Positions 8,582 to 16,628 of a stretch of DNA of 24,221 nt are shown here, piece after piece. Under the pieces are notes generated by a model. It was not told the origin of the DNA, ran no database searches, and worked only from the letters and a program-made list of their open reading frames with translations. The number at the start of each line of letters is the position of its first letter. Position 1 is the first letter of the stretch. Origin of the DNA: PVC group bacterium (GTDB lineage: Bacteria; Verrucomicrobiota; Kiritimatiellia; SS1-B-03-39; UBA6053); assembly GCA_003565815.1 (NCBI GenBank), contig PXAS01000495.1, positions 1-24,221 on the forward strand, in the 5' to 3' direction. The position numbers were made by a program, and so were the translations under genes.

Positions 8582-8810
8582 AAGAAACCGGTTACTTGCT
8601 CCAAGCCGCGCTCATCACCCTCTGGGGGGTGGGGTTGGCCTCAAGTGAACGGTTTTTTGAAGTGTTTCAGTTTGATGGTGTTTCCGAACTCGTTCGGCAG
8701 TACCCATGCAACAAGCCTTGAGAATGGGGGGCGATGTCTCAGATAGTTCCATGCTTTTGCATATTCCGATTGATGAAGTGGACGGAATCAGGCATAGGGT
8801 AGGCATATGA
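8578..8810 (+). pseudogene. Short frameshifted gene (two overlapping fragments)
   Basis: A 47-codon frame starts at 8578 (MKETGYLLQAALITLWGVG..), overlapping the YbjQ stop as ATGA, and ends at 8721. A second frame is open from 8676 through MQQALRMGGDVSDSS to a stop at 8808-8810, which overlaps the next gene's start as ATGA. The 233-bp interval is one base short of 78 codons, so a single-base loss (or two-base gain) between 8676 and 8719 would split one gene of about 77 residues into these pieces. The N-terminal half has a possible membrane helix. From about 8640 the base composition is visibly more AT-rich than the neighbours. No family is recognised. A sequencing error, or two genuinely separate micro-ORFs, remain possible. 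Confidence 0.5.
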
Positions 8811-10630
8811 ACGTCTTGAAAAATCTCAAATTCACCCCTTATCTCCTTCTGTCATGGTTTTCCGTTGCCGTGGCCCTCGTTTTGATCCTGATCGCCGACG
8901 CGCCATGGGCTTCCCGCGCGGCGATGGGGGTGGCGATGATCTTATGGTCGCTTTACATTCACCGCATGCATGCATTGATTCCCCTGGCGGCCCTGCTGAT
9001 GGTTTTTGCCGCGCGCGGGAGCGGGGGACTCCCGGAGGTCACCGGGGACCCCATCTTGCTGTGGGGCGTGGTGTTGGGCATGACCGGGCTGGGCCTTCGC
9101 CTGGTGCGCGGGGATCCCTACAGTGCGTTGCTTTCCGGGCTTTTATGGGCCGGCATGGTCTTGCTGGTTCCCGGGCTGGCGCCCCTGGGGGTCCTCGGGC
9201 TTTTCACTCTGGCGATGTTTCACGAGGATCATGGCCGCAAGGTTTTTTTCATCGGACTTTTGGCCATGATCGGGGGGCTCGTCTATGCATGGGTTGCCGG
9301 AAACCTGCCTCCTGAGTTGGTGCGGTACGCCAACGCGGAAACGTATTCCGAATTGGGGCGGGCCTTGCTGTCGCTCTTCGAATCGCCCTCCCTGTGGGTG
9401 GTTCTGCCGTTGCTGGGTGTTTTTGAGTTGGCCAACGGTCCTCCCCAGAATCCGAAACGCGGTTTTCGACATTTTCCGTATTTCGGCGGACTGCTTTGCT
9501 TCCTCTTGCTGCCACCGGAAACGGCATTGGGACTCCTGTATTTTGTCGCCTGGCCCCTGAGTGCGGTCATGCTGACCCGATGGCTGCTGGCGTTTCCCTT
9601 GGTCGGGAAATTCGTGACCTCCCCCCTCGCACCCCCGGCGCATCCGCTGCCGGACAACCCCTGGCACATTACCCTGACCGTGGTCCTGGCCGGAACCCTG
9701 GCCTGGCTGGCTTGGACGAACGGTCTGCAAACCTTTCGGGCCGGCGAGCCGGTGACCGAAGTGGAGGCCGCCTTGTTCGCCGCCGAAACCGCCCATCCCC
9801 TCTACGCGACCCTGGAGAGTTGGGTGGACACCACGGCATTCTCCCCCGGCATTTGGAACCGCATTTTTTCCGGCGCGGGTTTTGTGTTGGGCATGGGCAT
9901 GATGGTGCGACTGCTCTCGCGGCAAATGGGCGTGAAGTTCGCGCTCGCGGCCCTGATCCTGTTTGTCAGTCTGCCCGGTTTCGGGACGATCCTGTTTTCC
10001 GCCGGCAGCGGCTCCATGGCCATCTGGCTGATGCTCATGGGGCTTTCCGCAGTGGTTTTGGAGGAGGATCACCGCTCTTGGTTGCGCGGTGGGGTTTTGC
10101 TGGGACTGGGGGTCTGGCTGCATCCGGTGTGGTTTTTCCCGATGCTGGGCATTTCCATCGGCGTATTTGAAATCTTCCGGGCCCGCTTGCACCGCGTGCT
10201 CGTGGGGCAGGGGGTGGGGCTGGCCCTGGGGCTGGTGGTCATGCTTCTCTGGGACGCGGCCTGGGTTGCGGGCCTGTTCACCACCTCCTTTTCACGTCCG
10301 GCGGAGGGCGCGGGCATCGACGGCCCGCTTCTGTATGCCTCTTGTATTTTCTTGGGCGGTTTGGCCGCGGTCTTGTTCTTTGGCGCCACCCGGAGGGGAT
10401 TGGGCTGGTGGGCGTTGCTGTTCTCCTTGCCTGCCGCCCTGTCGGCCCCATACTTTTTCGAGGAACCCGCCCGAGCCCTGACCCCCTTCCTGGTGCTAGG
10501 CTGCATGGGCTTTGTCAGGCTTCCCGCTTTAATGGGGATACGCCATCCCTCGGTGTACCAAACCGTCCTCACCGCCCAACTGTTGTTGTGGCTGCCCTTG
10601 CATCTGAACCAATTTTTGGCGGGCGTTTAA
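8807..10630 (+). CDS. Large polytopic membrane protein, possibly GT-C-fold
   Basis: A 607-residue protein with about 16-18 hydrophobic segments and few charged residues. Near the middle, after a segment ending TLAWLAWTNGLQTFR, there is a soluble loop with PVTEVEAALFAAETAHPLY and then SWV and WNRIFSGAGFVLG. That order, an acidic residue in an early loop, an HPxY-like element and then a helix-rich region, resembles GT-C membrane glycosyltransferases such as DUF2723/PMT types, which transfer sugars from lipid carriers on the outer face of the membrane. The usual paired acidic catalytic motif is not clearly present, so this is a guess. Its start overlaps the end of the broken gene (ATGA at 8807-8810). 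It converges with pcnB across a 30-bp gap. Confidence 0.75.
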   Translation: MNVLKNLKFTPYLLLSWFSVAVALVLILIADAPWASRAAMGVAMILWSLYIHRMHALIPLAALLMVFAARGSGGLPEVTGDPILLWGVVLGMTGLGLRLVRGDPYSALLSGLLWAGMVLLVPGLAPLGVLGLFTLAMFHEDHGRKVFFIGLLAMIGGLVYAWVAGNLPPELVRYANAETYSELGRALLSLFESPSLWVVLPLLGVFELANGPPQNPKRGFRHFPYFGGLLCFLLLPPETALGLLYFVAWPLSAVMLTRWLLAFPLVGKFVTSPLAPPAHPLPDNPWHITLTVVLAGTLAWLAWTNGLQTFRAGEPVTEVEAALFAAETAHPLYATLESWVDTTAFSPGIWNRIFSGAGFVLGMGMMVRLLSRQMGVKFALAALILFVSLPGFGTILFSAGSGSMAIWLMLMGLSAVVLEEDHRSWLRGGVLLGLGVWLHPVWFFPMLGISIGVFEIFRARLHRVLVGQGVGLALGLVVMLLWDAAWVAGLFTTSFSRPAEGAGIDGPLLYASCIFLGGLAAVLFFGATRRGLGWWALLFSLPAALSAPYFFEEPARALTPFLVLGCMGFVRLPALMGIRHPSVYQTVLTAQLLLWLPLHLNQFLAGV

Positions 10631-10660
10631 ACGTTTTCCTGAAAATTCCTCCGGAAGACT

Positions 10661-12061
10661 TTAATTACGCCGGCGGCGTTGGCGGCGGGGACGCCGTTGC
10701 GCGGTGCGGCGGTTTTGGCGGGGCGGCGGCGCTTTGGCGAGGTCTTTGCTCCAGGCGGCGAGGAGTTCGGGCTGGCTTTCGCCTTTGGCGAGCAGGTCCA
10801 GCTTGTAGAACACCAGGGCGTCCCGAAAATAGGGGCGTTGCACGAAACGCTCGATCCGCTGGGCGCTGCGCCGGTCGGAAAAACGTTCCTGGGCTTTGAG
10901 GATGTCAAAGATGCTGTAGCTGATGCGCCGGGGAATGAGGATGCGTCCGGCCAGTTCTCCCTGAACCTGCTGCACGGCCTGCACCAGGGTTTCGCGGGGG
11001 GGAAGTTCGGGATTGTCCGTGCGGATGCCGGCGTCGATGGAGCGGATGTAGGGCGCGAGATACAGGGCGTAAAGGAGTTCCTGGGAGGCCTTGACGTTGC
11101 CTTTCCGCCATTTGTCCATCTGCTTGAGGGCTTTGCGGAGCCATTCGATGTCGCTTGCGCTCGCCTGCTCGCGCACCCAATGGGCGAATCCGGGGAACAT
11201 CACGTCCAGCAAGCCGGTTTCGCACCATTGGTCGAAGGCGGCGTTCATGCCGCCGCTGTAAAAGAACTTGAGGATTTCCTCGTACATGCGGGCGTGGCTG
11301 GCGTGGCTGAGCTGTTCGCGCTGGCGCAGGATCGCCTCGTAGGTGTTGTGCTCGATGTCGAGTCCCAGGGTGGAGGCGAAACGCAGGGCCCGGATCATGC
11401 GGACGGGATCCTCCTGATACCGCTGGTCGGGGTCGCCGATGGCATGCACGGTTTTCTTTTCGAGATCCTTGAGCCCCCCCACGTAATCGATGATGGAGAA
11501 ATCGGCGATGTTGTAAAAGAGGGCGTTGATGGTGAAATCCCGCCGGAAAGCGTCTTCTTCCGGGGTGCCGAATACATTGTCCCGCAACACGACGCCGGTT
11601 TCCCGGTGGACGAGGCTGTCATGGTCGATGCCGCGTTGACGGCGGGAGCCGCGCTCGGGTTCGGGGGCGTCGGAGGAATCCGACGGATCGTTCTGCTCGT
11701 CCGAATCGGGCCCGTCGGCTGTATCATCGTCATCCTCTTCGGGGGGATCGTCGGCGATGCTGGCGGCGCGGAAGGTGGCCACTTCGATGATTTCCTGCCC
11801 GAAAATGACGTGCGCGAGGCGGAAACGACGCCCGATGAGGCGGCAGTGGTTGAAGCAACGCTTGACCTCCGGGGGCGTGGCGTCGGTCACCACGTCAAAA
11901 TCCTTGGGGTGGCGGCCCAGCATGAGATCGCGTACGCAACCTCCGGCCAGGTAGGCTTTGAAGCCGCGTTCATGCAGTCGATACAGCACTTTGAGCGCTG
12001 CGGGGCTGATGTCTTTGCGGCTGACGATGTGTTGGTCTCGGTTGAGGATTGTTGGTTCCAT
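10661..12061 (-). CDS. pcnB: Poly(A) polymerase I
   Basis: A 466-residue class II nucleotidyltransferase that adds 3' poly(A) tails to RNA and so promotes decay by 3' exonucleases. Starting at the ATG at 12061, RDQHIVSRKDISPAALKVLY matches PcnB N-termini closely. The catalytic head shows GGCVRD at residues 40-45 and the metal-binding D54/D56 in KDFDVVTDA. LIGRRFRLAHVIFG, the RRDFTINA element (173-180), DYVGGLKDLE and RYQEDPVRMIRALRFA follow. The VVLRDNVFGTPEEDA segment argues for PcnB rather than a CCA-adding enzyme. The C-terminus is strongly basic, as in PcnB. Odd: residues about 104-142 form a 40-residue Asp/Glu/Ser-rich insertion where enterobacterial PcnB has a short loop. The frame stays open upstream to 13198, opposite the aminopeptidase gene; that part is not coding. 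Confidence 0.95.
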   Translation of the reverse strand: MEPTILNRDQHIVSRKDISPAALKVLYRLHERGFKAYLAGGCVRDLMLGRHPKDFDVVTDATPPEVKRCFNHCRLIGRRFRLAHVIFGQEIIEVATFRAASIADDPPEEDDDDTADGPDSDEQNDPSDSSDAPEPERGSRRQRGIDHDSLVHRETGVVLRDNVFGTPEEDAFRRDFTINALFYNIADFSIIDYVGGLKDLEKKTVHAIGDPDQRYQEDPVRMIRALRFASTLGLDIEHNTYEAILRQREQLSHASHARMYEEILKFFYSGGMNAAFDQWCETGLLDVMFPGFAHWVREQASASDIEWLRKALKQMDKWRKGNVKASQELLYALYLAPYIRSIDAGIRTDNPELPPRETLVQAVQQVQGELAGRILIPRRISYSIFDILKAQERFSDRRSAQRIERFVQRPYFRDALVFYKLDLLAKGESQPELLAAWSKDLAKAPPPRQNRRTAQRRPRRQRRRRN

Positions 12062-12072
12062 GCAAGTTACGC

Positions 12073-12103
12073 TTGATTTATTCGTGAGTTGCCCCTTTAT
12101 AGG
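12073..12103 (+). promoter_or_regulatory. Candidate sigma-70 promoter in the divergent pcnB/peptidase gap
   Basis: In the 96-bp gap between divergent genes, TTGATT (12073-12078) is followed after 19 bp by TATAGG (12098-12103), or after 17 bp by the poorer TTTATA. A GGAG at 12149-12152 gives a plausible ribosome site 5 nt before the ATG at 12158. The spacing of the better -10 is long, so confidence is low. Confidence 0.25.
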
Positions 12104-12157
12104 AGGTATTCCTGAAACGCAACCGAAAACCGGACCCCGGGTCCCATTGGAGTCTAT

Positions 12158-13243
12158 ATGAAGAAAAACACCGAAGCCGTTCTCAAACGTCTCATCGAAA
12201 GCATCAGTCCCTCGGGCTACGAAGGCCCTGCCGCCAATATTTTCCGCGAGGAAGCCCAAGCCTTTGCCGATGAGGTCACCCGCGACCGGCACGGCAACAC
12301 CATTGCCAAGGTCAATGGCACCGGCGATTTGCGGGTGATGTTTGCCGGACACTGCGACGAGATTGGCTTTTTGATTACCCACATTGACAAAAAAGGCTAC
12401 TGCTGGATCGCCCCCATCGGAGGATGGGATCCCCAGATCGCCCAGGGGCAGCGCGTGCGGATTCGCGGCAAAAAGGAAATCGTCCCGGGCGTGATCGGCA
12501 AGAAGCCCATTCATTTGATGTCCCCGGAAGATCGGAAAAACGTGGTGCAGCTCAAGGACATGTGGGTGGACATTGGCGTCAAGGACCGGAAAGAGGCGGA
12601 AAAACTGGTTTCGGTGGGCGACCCCCTGGTGGTGGATCAGGGCTATGGCCGCCTGGCCGGAGAAATCGCCGTGGCCCGGGGCATGGACAACCGCGTGGGC
12701 GCCTTCACGGTGCTGGAAGCGGCCCGTCGGGTGGCCAAAGCGAACAAACAGGCCCAAAACAAGGCCGCGGCCACCCTCTACAGCGTGGCAACCGTCCAAG
12801 AGGAAATCGGTTTGCGCGGAGCCACCACTTCCGCCTTCGGCATCGACGCCCATCTGGGCATTGCCGTGGACGTCACTTTTGCCGGAGATCATCCCGGACT
12901 CGGCGACGCCATCCGCGGCGTGAATGAATGCGAGCTGGGCAAAGGACCGGTGCTGACCCGGGGCGCCAACACCCATCACCGCGTGTTTGATCTGATCGTG
13001 GCCACGGCCAAAAAGCACAACATTCCCCTGCAAATCAATGCCGAGGGACGGGGCACGGGCACCGACGCCAACGCCATGCAACTCAGTCGAAGCGGCATGG
13101 CCACGGCCCTGCTGGGCATTCCCAACCGCTATATGCACAGTCCCTGCGAAGTCGTGGATTTGCGCGATGTGGAGGCCTGCATCGAATTGATGGCGCAAAC
13201 CGTGCTGGATTTGAAGGACGACATTGACCTGACGCCGTTCTGA
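12158..13243 (+). CDS. M42 family metallo-aminopeptidase
   Basis: A 361-residue cytosolic aminopeptidase of the M42 family (FrvX, glutamyl aminopeptidase and endoglucanase-M-like TET peptidases), which trims N-terminal residues from short peptides as large dodecamers. The di-metal and catalytic residues are all visible: H65 in AGHCDEIG, D177 in ARGMDNRVG, E215/E216 in VQEEIGLRG, D238 in AVDVTFAGD and H327 in RYMHSPCE. Length is normal for the family. The ATG has a GGAG 5 nt upstream. The stop overlaps the start of maf as TGATG (13241-13245), implying translational coupling. It lies divergent from pcnB. Confidence 0.95.
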   Translation: MKKNTEAVLKRLIESISPSGYEGPAANIFREEAQAFADEVTRDRHGNTIAKVNGTGDLRVMFAGHCDEIGFLITHIDKKGYCWIAPIGGWDPQIAQGQRVRIRGKKEIVPGVIGKKPIHLMSPEDRKNVVQLKDMWVDIGVKDRKEAEKLVSVGDPLVVDQGYGRLAGEIAVARGMDNRVGAFTVLEAARRVAKANKQAQNKAAATLYSVATVQEEIGLRGATTSAFGIDAHLGIAVDVTFAGDHPGLGDAIRGVNECELGKGPVLTRGANTHHRVFDLIVATAKKHNIPLQINAEGRGTGTDANAMQLSRSGMATALLGIPNRYMHSPCEVVDLRDVEACIELMAQTVLDLKDDIDLTPF

Positions 13244-13794
13244 TGCACTTGATTCTCGCCAGTTCCTCTCCCCGCCGCCGTCAATTGTTGGCCGACGCGG
13301 GCTTTGAATTCTCCGTGTGCCCGCCGGAGGTGGACGAACGTCTGCTGCCGGACGAGAACCCCGCCGACGCGGTGGTGCGTCTGGCCCGTGAAAAGGCGGC
13401 GGCGGTGGCGGCCCTGCATCCCGACGCGGTGGTCTTGGCCGCCGATACCGCCGTGGTGCTCGACGGCGCGTTTTTGGGCAAACCTGCCGACGTGCTTGAA
13501 GCCGCCCGCATGTTGCGGGCCCTTTCGGGCCGGGAACACGAAGTCATCACCGGTTTCGCCCTGGCCTCCCGCGACGGCGTGCGTTCGGATTGCTGTTCCA
13601 CCAAGGTGGGCTTTCGGAACTTGGACGACGCCGAAATCGAAGCTTACATCGCCAGTGGCGAACCCATGGACAAGGCGGGCGCCTACGGCATCCAGTCCGG
13701 CGCCGCCCACATGGTCAACACCATTCACGGCAGTTACACCAATGTGGTCGGCCTGCCCATGGCCGAAGTCTTCATGCTCCTGAGGCAGAAATGA
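13243..13794 (+). CDS. maf: Maf nucleoside triphosphate pyrophosphatase (YhdE-type)
   Basis: A 183-residue Maf/HAM1-fold enzyme that hydrolyses non-canonical or excess nucleoside triphosphates to monophosphate and pyrophosphate; in some bacteria it is linked to septum formation. The N-terminal signature ILASSSPRRRQLL, the AADTAVVLDG segment, the LGKPAD element and AYGIQSGAAHMV in the C-terminal half are characteristic. The KAGAYGIQ form fits the YhdE-like (dTTP/UTP) subgroup rather than the YceF subgroup, by recollection. It starts inside the aminopeptidase stop codon and ends 7 bp before the VWA gene. Confidence 0.93.
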   Translation: MHLILASSSPRRRQLLADAGFEFSVCPPEVDERLLPDENPADAVVRLAREKAAAVAALHPDAVVLAADTAVVLDGAFLGKPADVLEAARMLRALSGREHEVITGFALASRDGVRSDCCSTKVGFRNLDDAEIEAYIASGEPMDKAGAYGIQSGAAHMVNTIHGSYTNVVGLPMAEVFMLLRQK

Positions 13795-13801
13795 GGCGAA
13801 A

Positions 13802-16462
13802 ATGATCCAGTTCTCCCATCCCGAAGCTTTTTTGATGGTTCCCCTCTGGGGCGTGGCCGCCTGGATGTTGCCCCGGGCGGAACTTTGGAAGCCGCTCCGC
13901 ATCCTCACCGGCCTCTTGTTGATGCTCGCCTGGGCCAATCCGCACCTGCCCCGCCAAAGCCGGGGGCTGGACGTGTGGATGTTGGTGGACCGCTCCAGCT
14001 CGGCCGCGGAGTGGATCGAACCGCGCCTGCCGGAAATGGAATCCCTTTTGGAACAGTCCCGGGGACGACACGACCGCCTCTTTTTCGTCGACTTCGCCGA
14101 AGACGTGATTGTGCGGGAAACCATTTCCGAGGCCATCCTCAGCGGGCGCATGGACGCCACCCACATCGGCGGCGCCCTGCAATATACCCTTTCCCGGCTC
14201 GATCCCGGACGGCATTCGCGTTTGTTGATGGTCACAGACGGCTTTTCCACCGAGCCGCTGGAGGATGCGGCCCTCCGTCTGAACCGCGAAAACGTCCCCA
14301 TGGACCTGCGGCTGATCGCCCCCGTCGATGTCACCGATTTCCGGGTGGACGAGCTGCGTGCCCCGAATCCGGTGCGTCCCGGAGAGGCTTTTATTCTGGA
14401 AGCGCGCGTTTTCGGGAATGCCGACGCCGATGTGCCCGTCGAACTGTGGCGGGACGGTCAGCGGGTGGGCGGCGGCGTGGCCGCCGTGCGCCGGGGGCGG
14501 GCCGCGGTGCGTTGGTCCGAAGTGCTGCCTCGTCCGGGCGCGGTGGAATACGAGGTGCGCATTCTCCCCGAAACCGACGCCTGGGCGGGCAACAACCGTC
14601 AGACCCGGTGGGTCGAAGCCCGTGGCGGACGGCGTTTGCTGCTGGTGACCGCCTATGCGGACGACCCCATGGTGCCGGTGTTGCGCGCCCAGGGCGTGGA
14701 GGTGGAACTGGTCACGGACCCCGCCCGCCTGCGCCCCGGACATCTCACCGGAACCGCCGCCGTGGTCATTCACAACGTGCCCGCCTATGATTTGCCCAAT
14801 CCGTTCATCGACGCCCTGCCGTTTTACGTGCGCGAGCAGGGCGGGGGACTTGCCATGATCGGCGGACGACTCAGTTTCGGCGCAGGCGGATATTATCAGT
14901 CTTCAGTGGACGAGCTGCTGCCCGTCTCCATGGAACTCAAGGAAGAGCACCGTAGACTCTCCGTGGCCATGGCCATCGTCATGGACCGCTCCGGCAGCAT
15001 GGCCGCCGGGGTGCCGGGGGCGCCGGGCATGACCAAAATGGGCCTCGCCAACGAAGGCGCCGCCCAGGCCATCGAACTGTTGGGGGATCGCGATGCGGTG
15101 ACGGTTTTCGCGGTGGACACCTCCCCGCATGTGATCGTGCCCATGACCACCCTCGGCGAAAACCGCGAACAAATCACCGGTATGGTCCGGCGCATCCAAA
15201 GCCATGGCGGGGGCATTTACGTTTACGAGGGACTCAAGGCCGGATGGGAAGAGCTGCAAAAAGCCGAGCAAGGGCAGCGACACATCATTTTGTTCAGCGA
15301 CGCCTCCGATTCCGAACGTCCGCAGGGATATGAACGCATCGTGGACGACATGTTGGCCGACAATGCCACCCTCAGCGTCATCGCCCTCGGAAACGAACGC
15401 GACCGGCACGCGGATTTGCTCAAAGAAATCGCGGCCCGGGGGCAGGGTCGCATCATGTTCAATGACGACGCGGCCACATTGCCCTCCATCTTCGCCCAGG
15501 AAACCGTGGCCCTGAGCCGTTCCGCTTTTTTGGACGAACCCGTGGCCCTCCAAGCGACGGCGGGCTGGCAGGAGCTTGCCGCCGCCCAACTCAACTGGCC
15601 CGCGCAGGTGGACGGCTACAATCTCAGTTACCTCCGGCCCGAAGCCACCGCCGGGCTCTTGTCCGCCGATGAATATGAGGCCCCGCTGGTGGCCCACTGG
15701 ACCCGCGGCACCGGACGCGTGGCGGCCATTGCCTTTCCCACCGGCGGAGAATACTCCGAAAGCGTGCGCGCCTGGCCGCAGTACGCCGATTTCGTGCGCA
15801 CCGTCTTCGGGTGGATCCTGCGCCCGGAACTACCGCCCGGCCTGGCGTTGCGTCACGAACGGGTGGGGGAAACCCTCAACGTGGAACTGCTCTACGACGA
15901 AAGCTGGGAGGATACCTTCGCGCGGACGCCCCCGCGCCTGCTGACCGCCGCCGGGGTTGACCTGGAAGGCCGGACGCATGTTTGGCGACGGATCGCGCCC
16001 GGCACATTCCAAACCCGACTCGACATGGCCGGAACCCCCATGCTGCGGGGCGCGTTGCAGGTCGGGAACCGCGCCATGCCTTTCGGTCCGCTGACCGCGG
16101 GTACCGGCGCGGAATGGCGTTTTGATCCGGCCATGCCCAGGGCCTTGCGGCAAATGTCCGAAGTCAGCGGCGGCGTCAACCGCATCGATCTCGCCTCCAT
16201 CTGGGAGGCGCCCAGAAGGGTGGAGTTGCGAGGGATCCGCAATGCCCTGCTCCTCGCCACTTTGCTGGCCTTCCTGGCCGAGGCCCTCTGGACCCGATTG
16301 GACGGACAGCGTCCGAGCGTGGATTTCCGCGCCGGCAAAGCGCCGAAACGCCCCCGTTTCCGAAAACCCAAGCCCGAAAAACCCCAAGCCGCCCCCGAAA
16401 CCGTCCCCCCGCAACCCGAAGTCAAACGCCGCACCGTTTTCGACCAGGCAAGACGGCGATAG
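13802..16462 (+). CDS. Double-VWA, BatA-like membrane protein
   Basis: An 886-residue protein. Two N-terminal membrane helices (about residues 8-24 and 31-46, with HPEAFLMVPLWG at the start) resemble the BatA/DUF1550 entry. A first von Willebrand A domain carries a complete-looking MIDAS: D63-S65-S67 in VDRSSS, T120 in ATHIGG and D146 in VTDG. A beta-rich region follows, then a GATase1-like domain (about 275-385, LLLVTAYADDPM to GGRLSFGAGGY). A second VWA domain has MIDAS D395-S397-S399 in MDRSGSM and D500 in LFSDASD. A last membrane helix near residue 820-840 is followed by a basic Pro-rich tail. Such proteins are usually tied to MoxR ATPase/Bat clusters, but no MoxR gene is in the window. 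It sits 7 bp after maf, with GAGG just before the ATG. Confidence 0.88.
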   Translation: MIQFSHPEAFLMVPLWGVAAWMLPRAELWKPLRILTGLLLMLAWANPHLPRQSRGLDVWMLVDRSSSAAEWIEPRLPEMESLLEQSRGRHDRLFFVDFAEDVIVRETISEAILSGRMDATHIGGALQYTLSRLDPGRHSRLLMVTDGFSTEPLEDAALRLNRENVPMDLRLIAPVDVTDFRVDELRAPNPVRPGEAFILEARVFGNADADVPVELWRDGQRVGGGVAAVRRGRAAVRWSEVLPRPGAVEYEVRILPETDAWAGNNRQTRWVEARGGRRLLLVTAYADDPMVPVLRAQGVEVELVTDPARLRPGHLTGTAAVVIHNVPAYDLPNPFIDALPFYVREQGGGLAMIGGRLSFGAGGYYQSSVDELLPVSMELKEEHRRLSVAMAIVMDRSGSMAAGVPGAPGMTKMGLANEGAAQAIELLGDRDAVTVFAVDTSPHVIVPMTTLGENREQITGMVRRIQSHGGGIYVYEGLKAGWEELQKAEQGQRHIILFSDASDSERPQGYERIVDDMLADNATLSVIALGNERDRHADLLKEIAARGQGRIMFNDDAATLPSIFAQETVALSRSAFLDEPVALQATAGWQELAAAQLNWPAQVDGYNLSYLRPEATAGLLSADEYEAPLVAHWTRGTGRVAAIAFPTGGEYSESVRAWPQYADFVRTVFGWILRPELPPGLALRHERVGETLNVELLYDESWEDTFARTPPRLLTAAGVDLEGRTHVWRRIAPGTFQTRLDMAGTPMLRGALQVGNRAMPFGPLTAGTGAEWRFDPAMPRALRQMSEVSGGVNRIDLASIWEAPRRVELRGIRNALLLATLLAFLAEALWTRLDGQRPSVDFRAGKAPKRPRFRKPKPEKPQAAPETVPPQPEVKRRTVFDQARRR

Positions 16463-16478
16463 CCCGTTCGAAATGCCA

Positions 16479-16487
16479 CGCCAACAC
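16479..16487 (+). repeat. Left copy of 9-bp direct repeat (target-site duplication)
   Basis: CGCCAACAC directly abuts the left terminal inverted repeat of the element at 16488-16628 and recurs exactly on its right side. This is what a transposition event with a 9-bp staggered cut leaves behind. Confidence 0.8.
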
Positions 16488-16518
16488 GGGCGCATCTCAT
16501 AATTGGTGTTTTTTTGCC

Positions 16519-16544
16519 GTAGCTGCAACTGTCCCCAGTTGCAG
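16519..16544 (+). repeat. REP-like hairpin A
   Basis: GTAG (16519-16522) precedes a perfect 8-bp stem, CTGCAACT (16523-16530) with AGTTGCAG (16537-16544), closing a 6-nt loop GTCCCC. The loop is exactly complementary to the loop of hairpin B. Confidence 0.75.
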
Positions 16545-16565
16545 AACCTATCATAGATCTGGATA

Positions 16566-16591
16566 TCGAAGCTGGGGACAGCTTCGACGAC
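16566..16591 (-). repeat. REP-like hairpin B (opposite orientation)
   Basis: A perfect 8-bp stem, TCGAAGCT (16566-16573) with AGCTTCGA (16580-16587), closes the loop GGGGAC. Read on the minus strand, the hairpin is preceded by GTCG and has the same loop (GTCCCC) and core CTGTCCCCAG as hairpin A, but its outer six stem pairs are different and still fully paired. Confidence 0.75.
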
Positions 16592-16628
16592 GACGATCCG
16601 ACAGTTTCACTAATTATGAGATGCGCCC

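Larger units (their letters stand above)
16488..16628. mobile_element. 141-bp MITE-like element with two opposed REP-like hairpins
   Basis: The ends, 16488-16508 and 16608-16628, are inverted repeats matching at 20 of 21 positions, beginning GGGCGCATCTCATAATT. Perfect 9-bp direct repeats CGCCAACAC flank them. There is no ORF, so any transposase would act in trans. Inside are a T-run, hairpin A (16523-16544) and hairpin B (16566-16587), placed nearly symmetrically. IS families with 8-12-bp duplications (for example ISAs1 or IS4 types) are candidates for the parent; none is in the window. The element lies between the VWA gene stop and avtA. The upstream-extended avtA frame (from 16616) begins inside its right end, which argues for the later start at 16691. 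Confidence 0.85.

Noticed and set aside
8615..8806. 63-codon minus-strand frame across the broken small gene
   Set aside because: No family features; the plus-strand ATGA overlaps explain the region better.
10679..12076. 465-codon plus-strand frame
   Set aside because: It is antisense to pcnB; the protein text is biased GC-rich shadow sequence with no motif.
12062..13198. Minus-strand continuation of the pcnB frame, open for about 380 more codons
   Set aside because: It lies opposite the clearly coding M42 aminopeptidase, has no family features, and pcnB has a canonical start at 12061.
13129..14773. Two overlapping minus-strand frames of 401 and 333 codons
   Set aside because: They are opposite maf and the VWA gene, both well supported.
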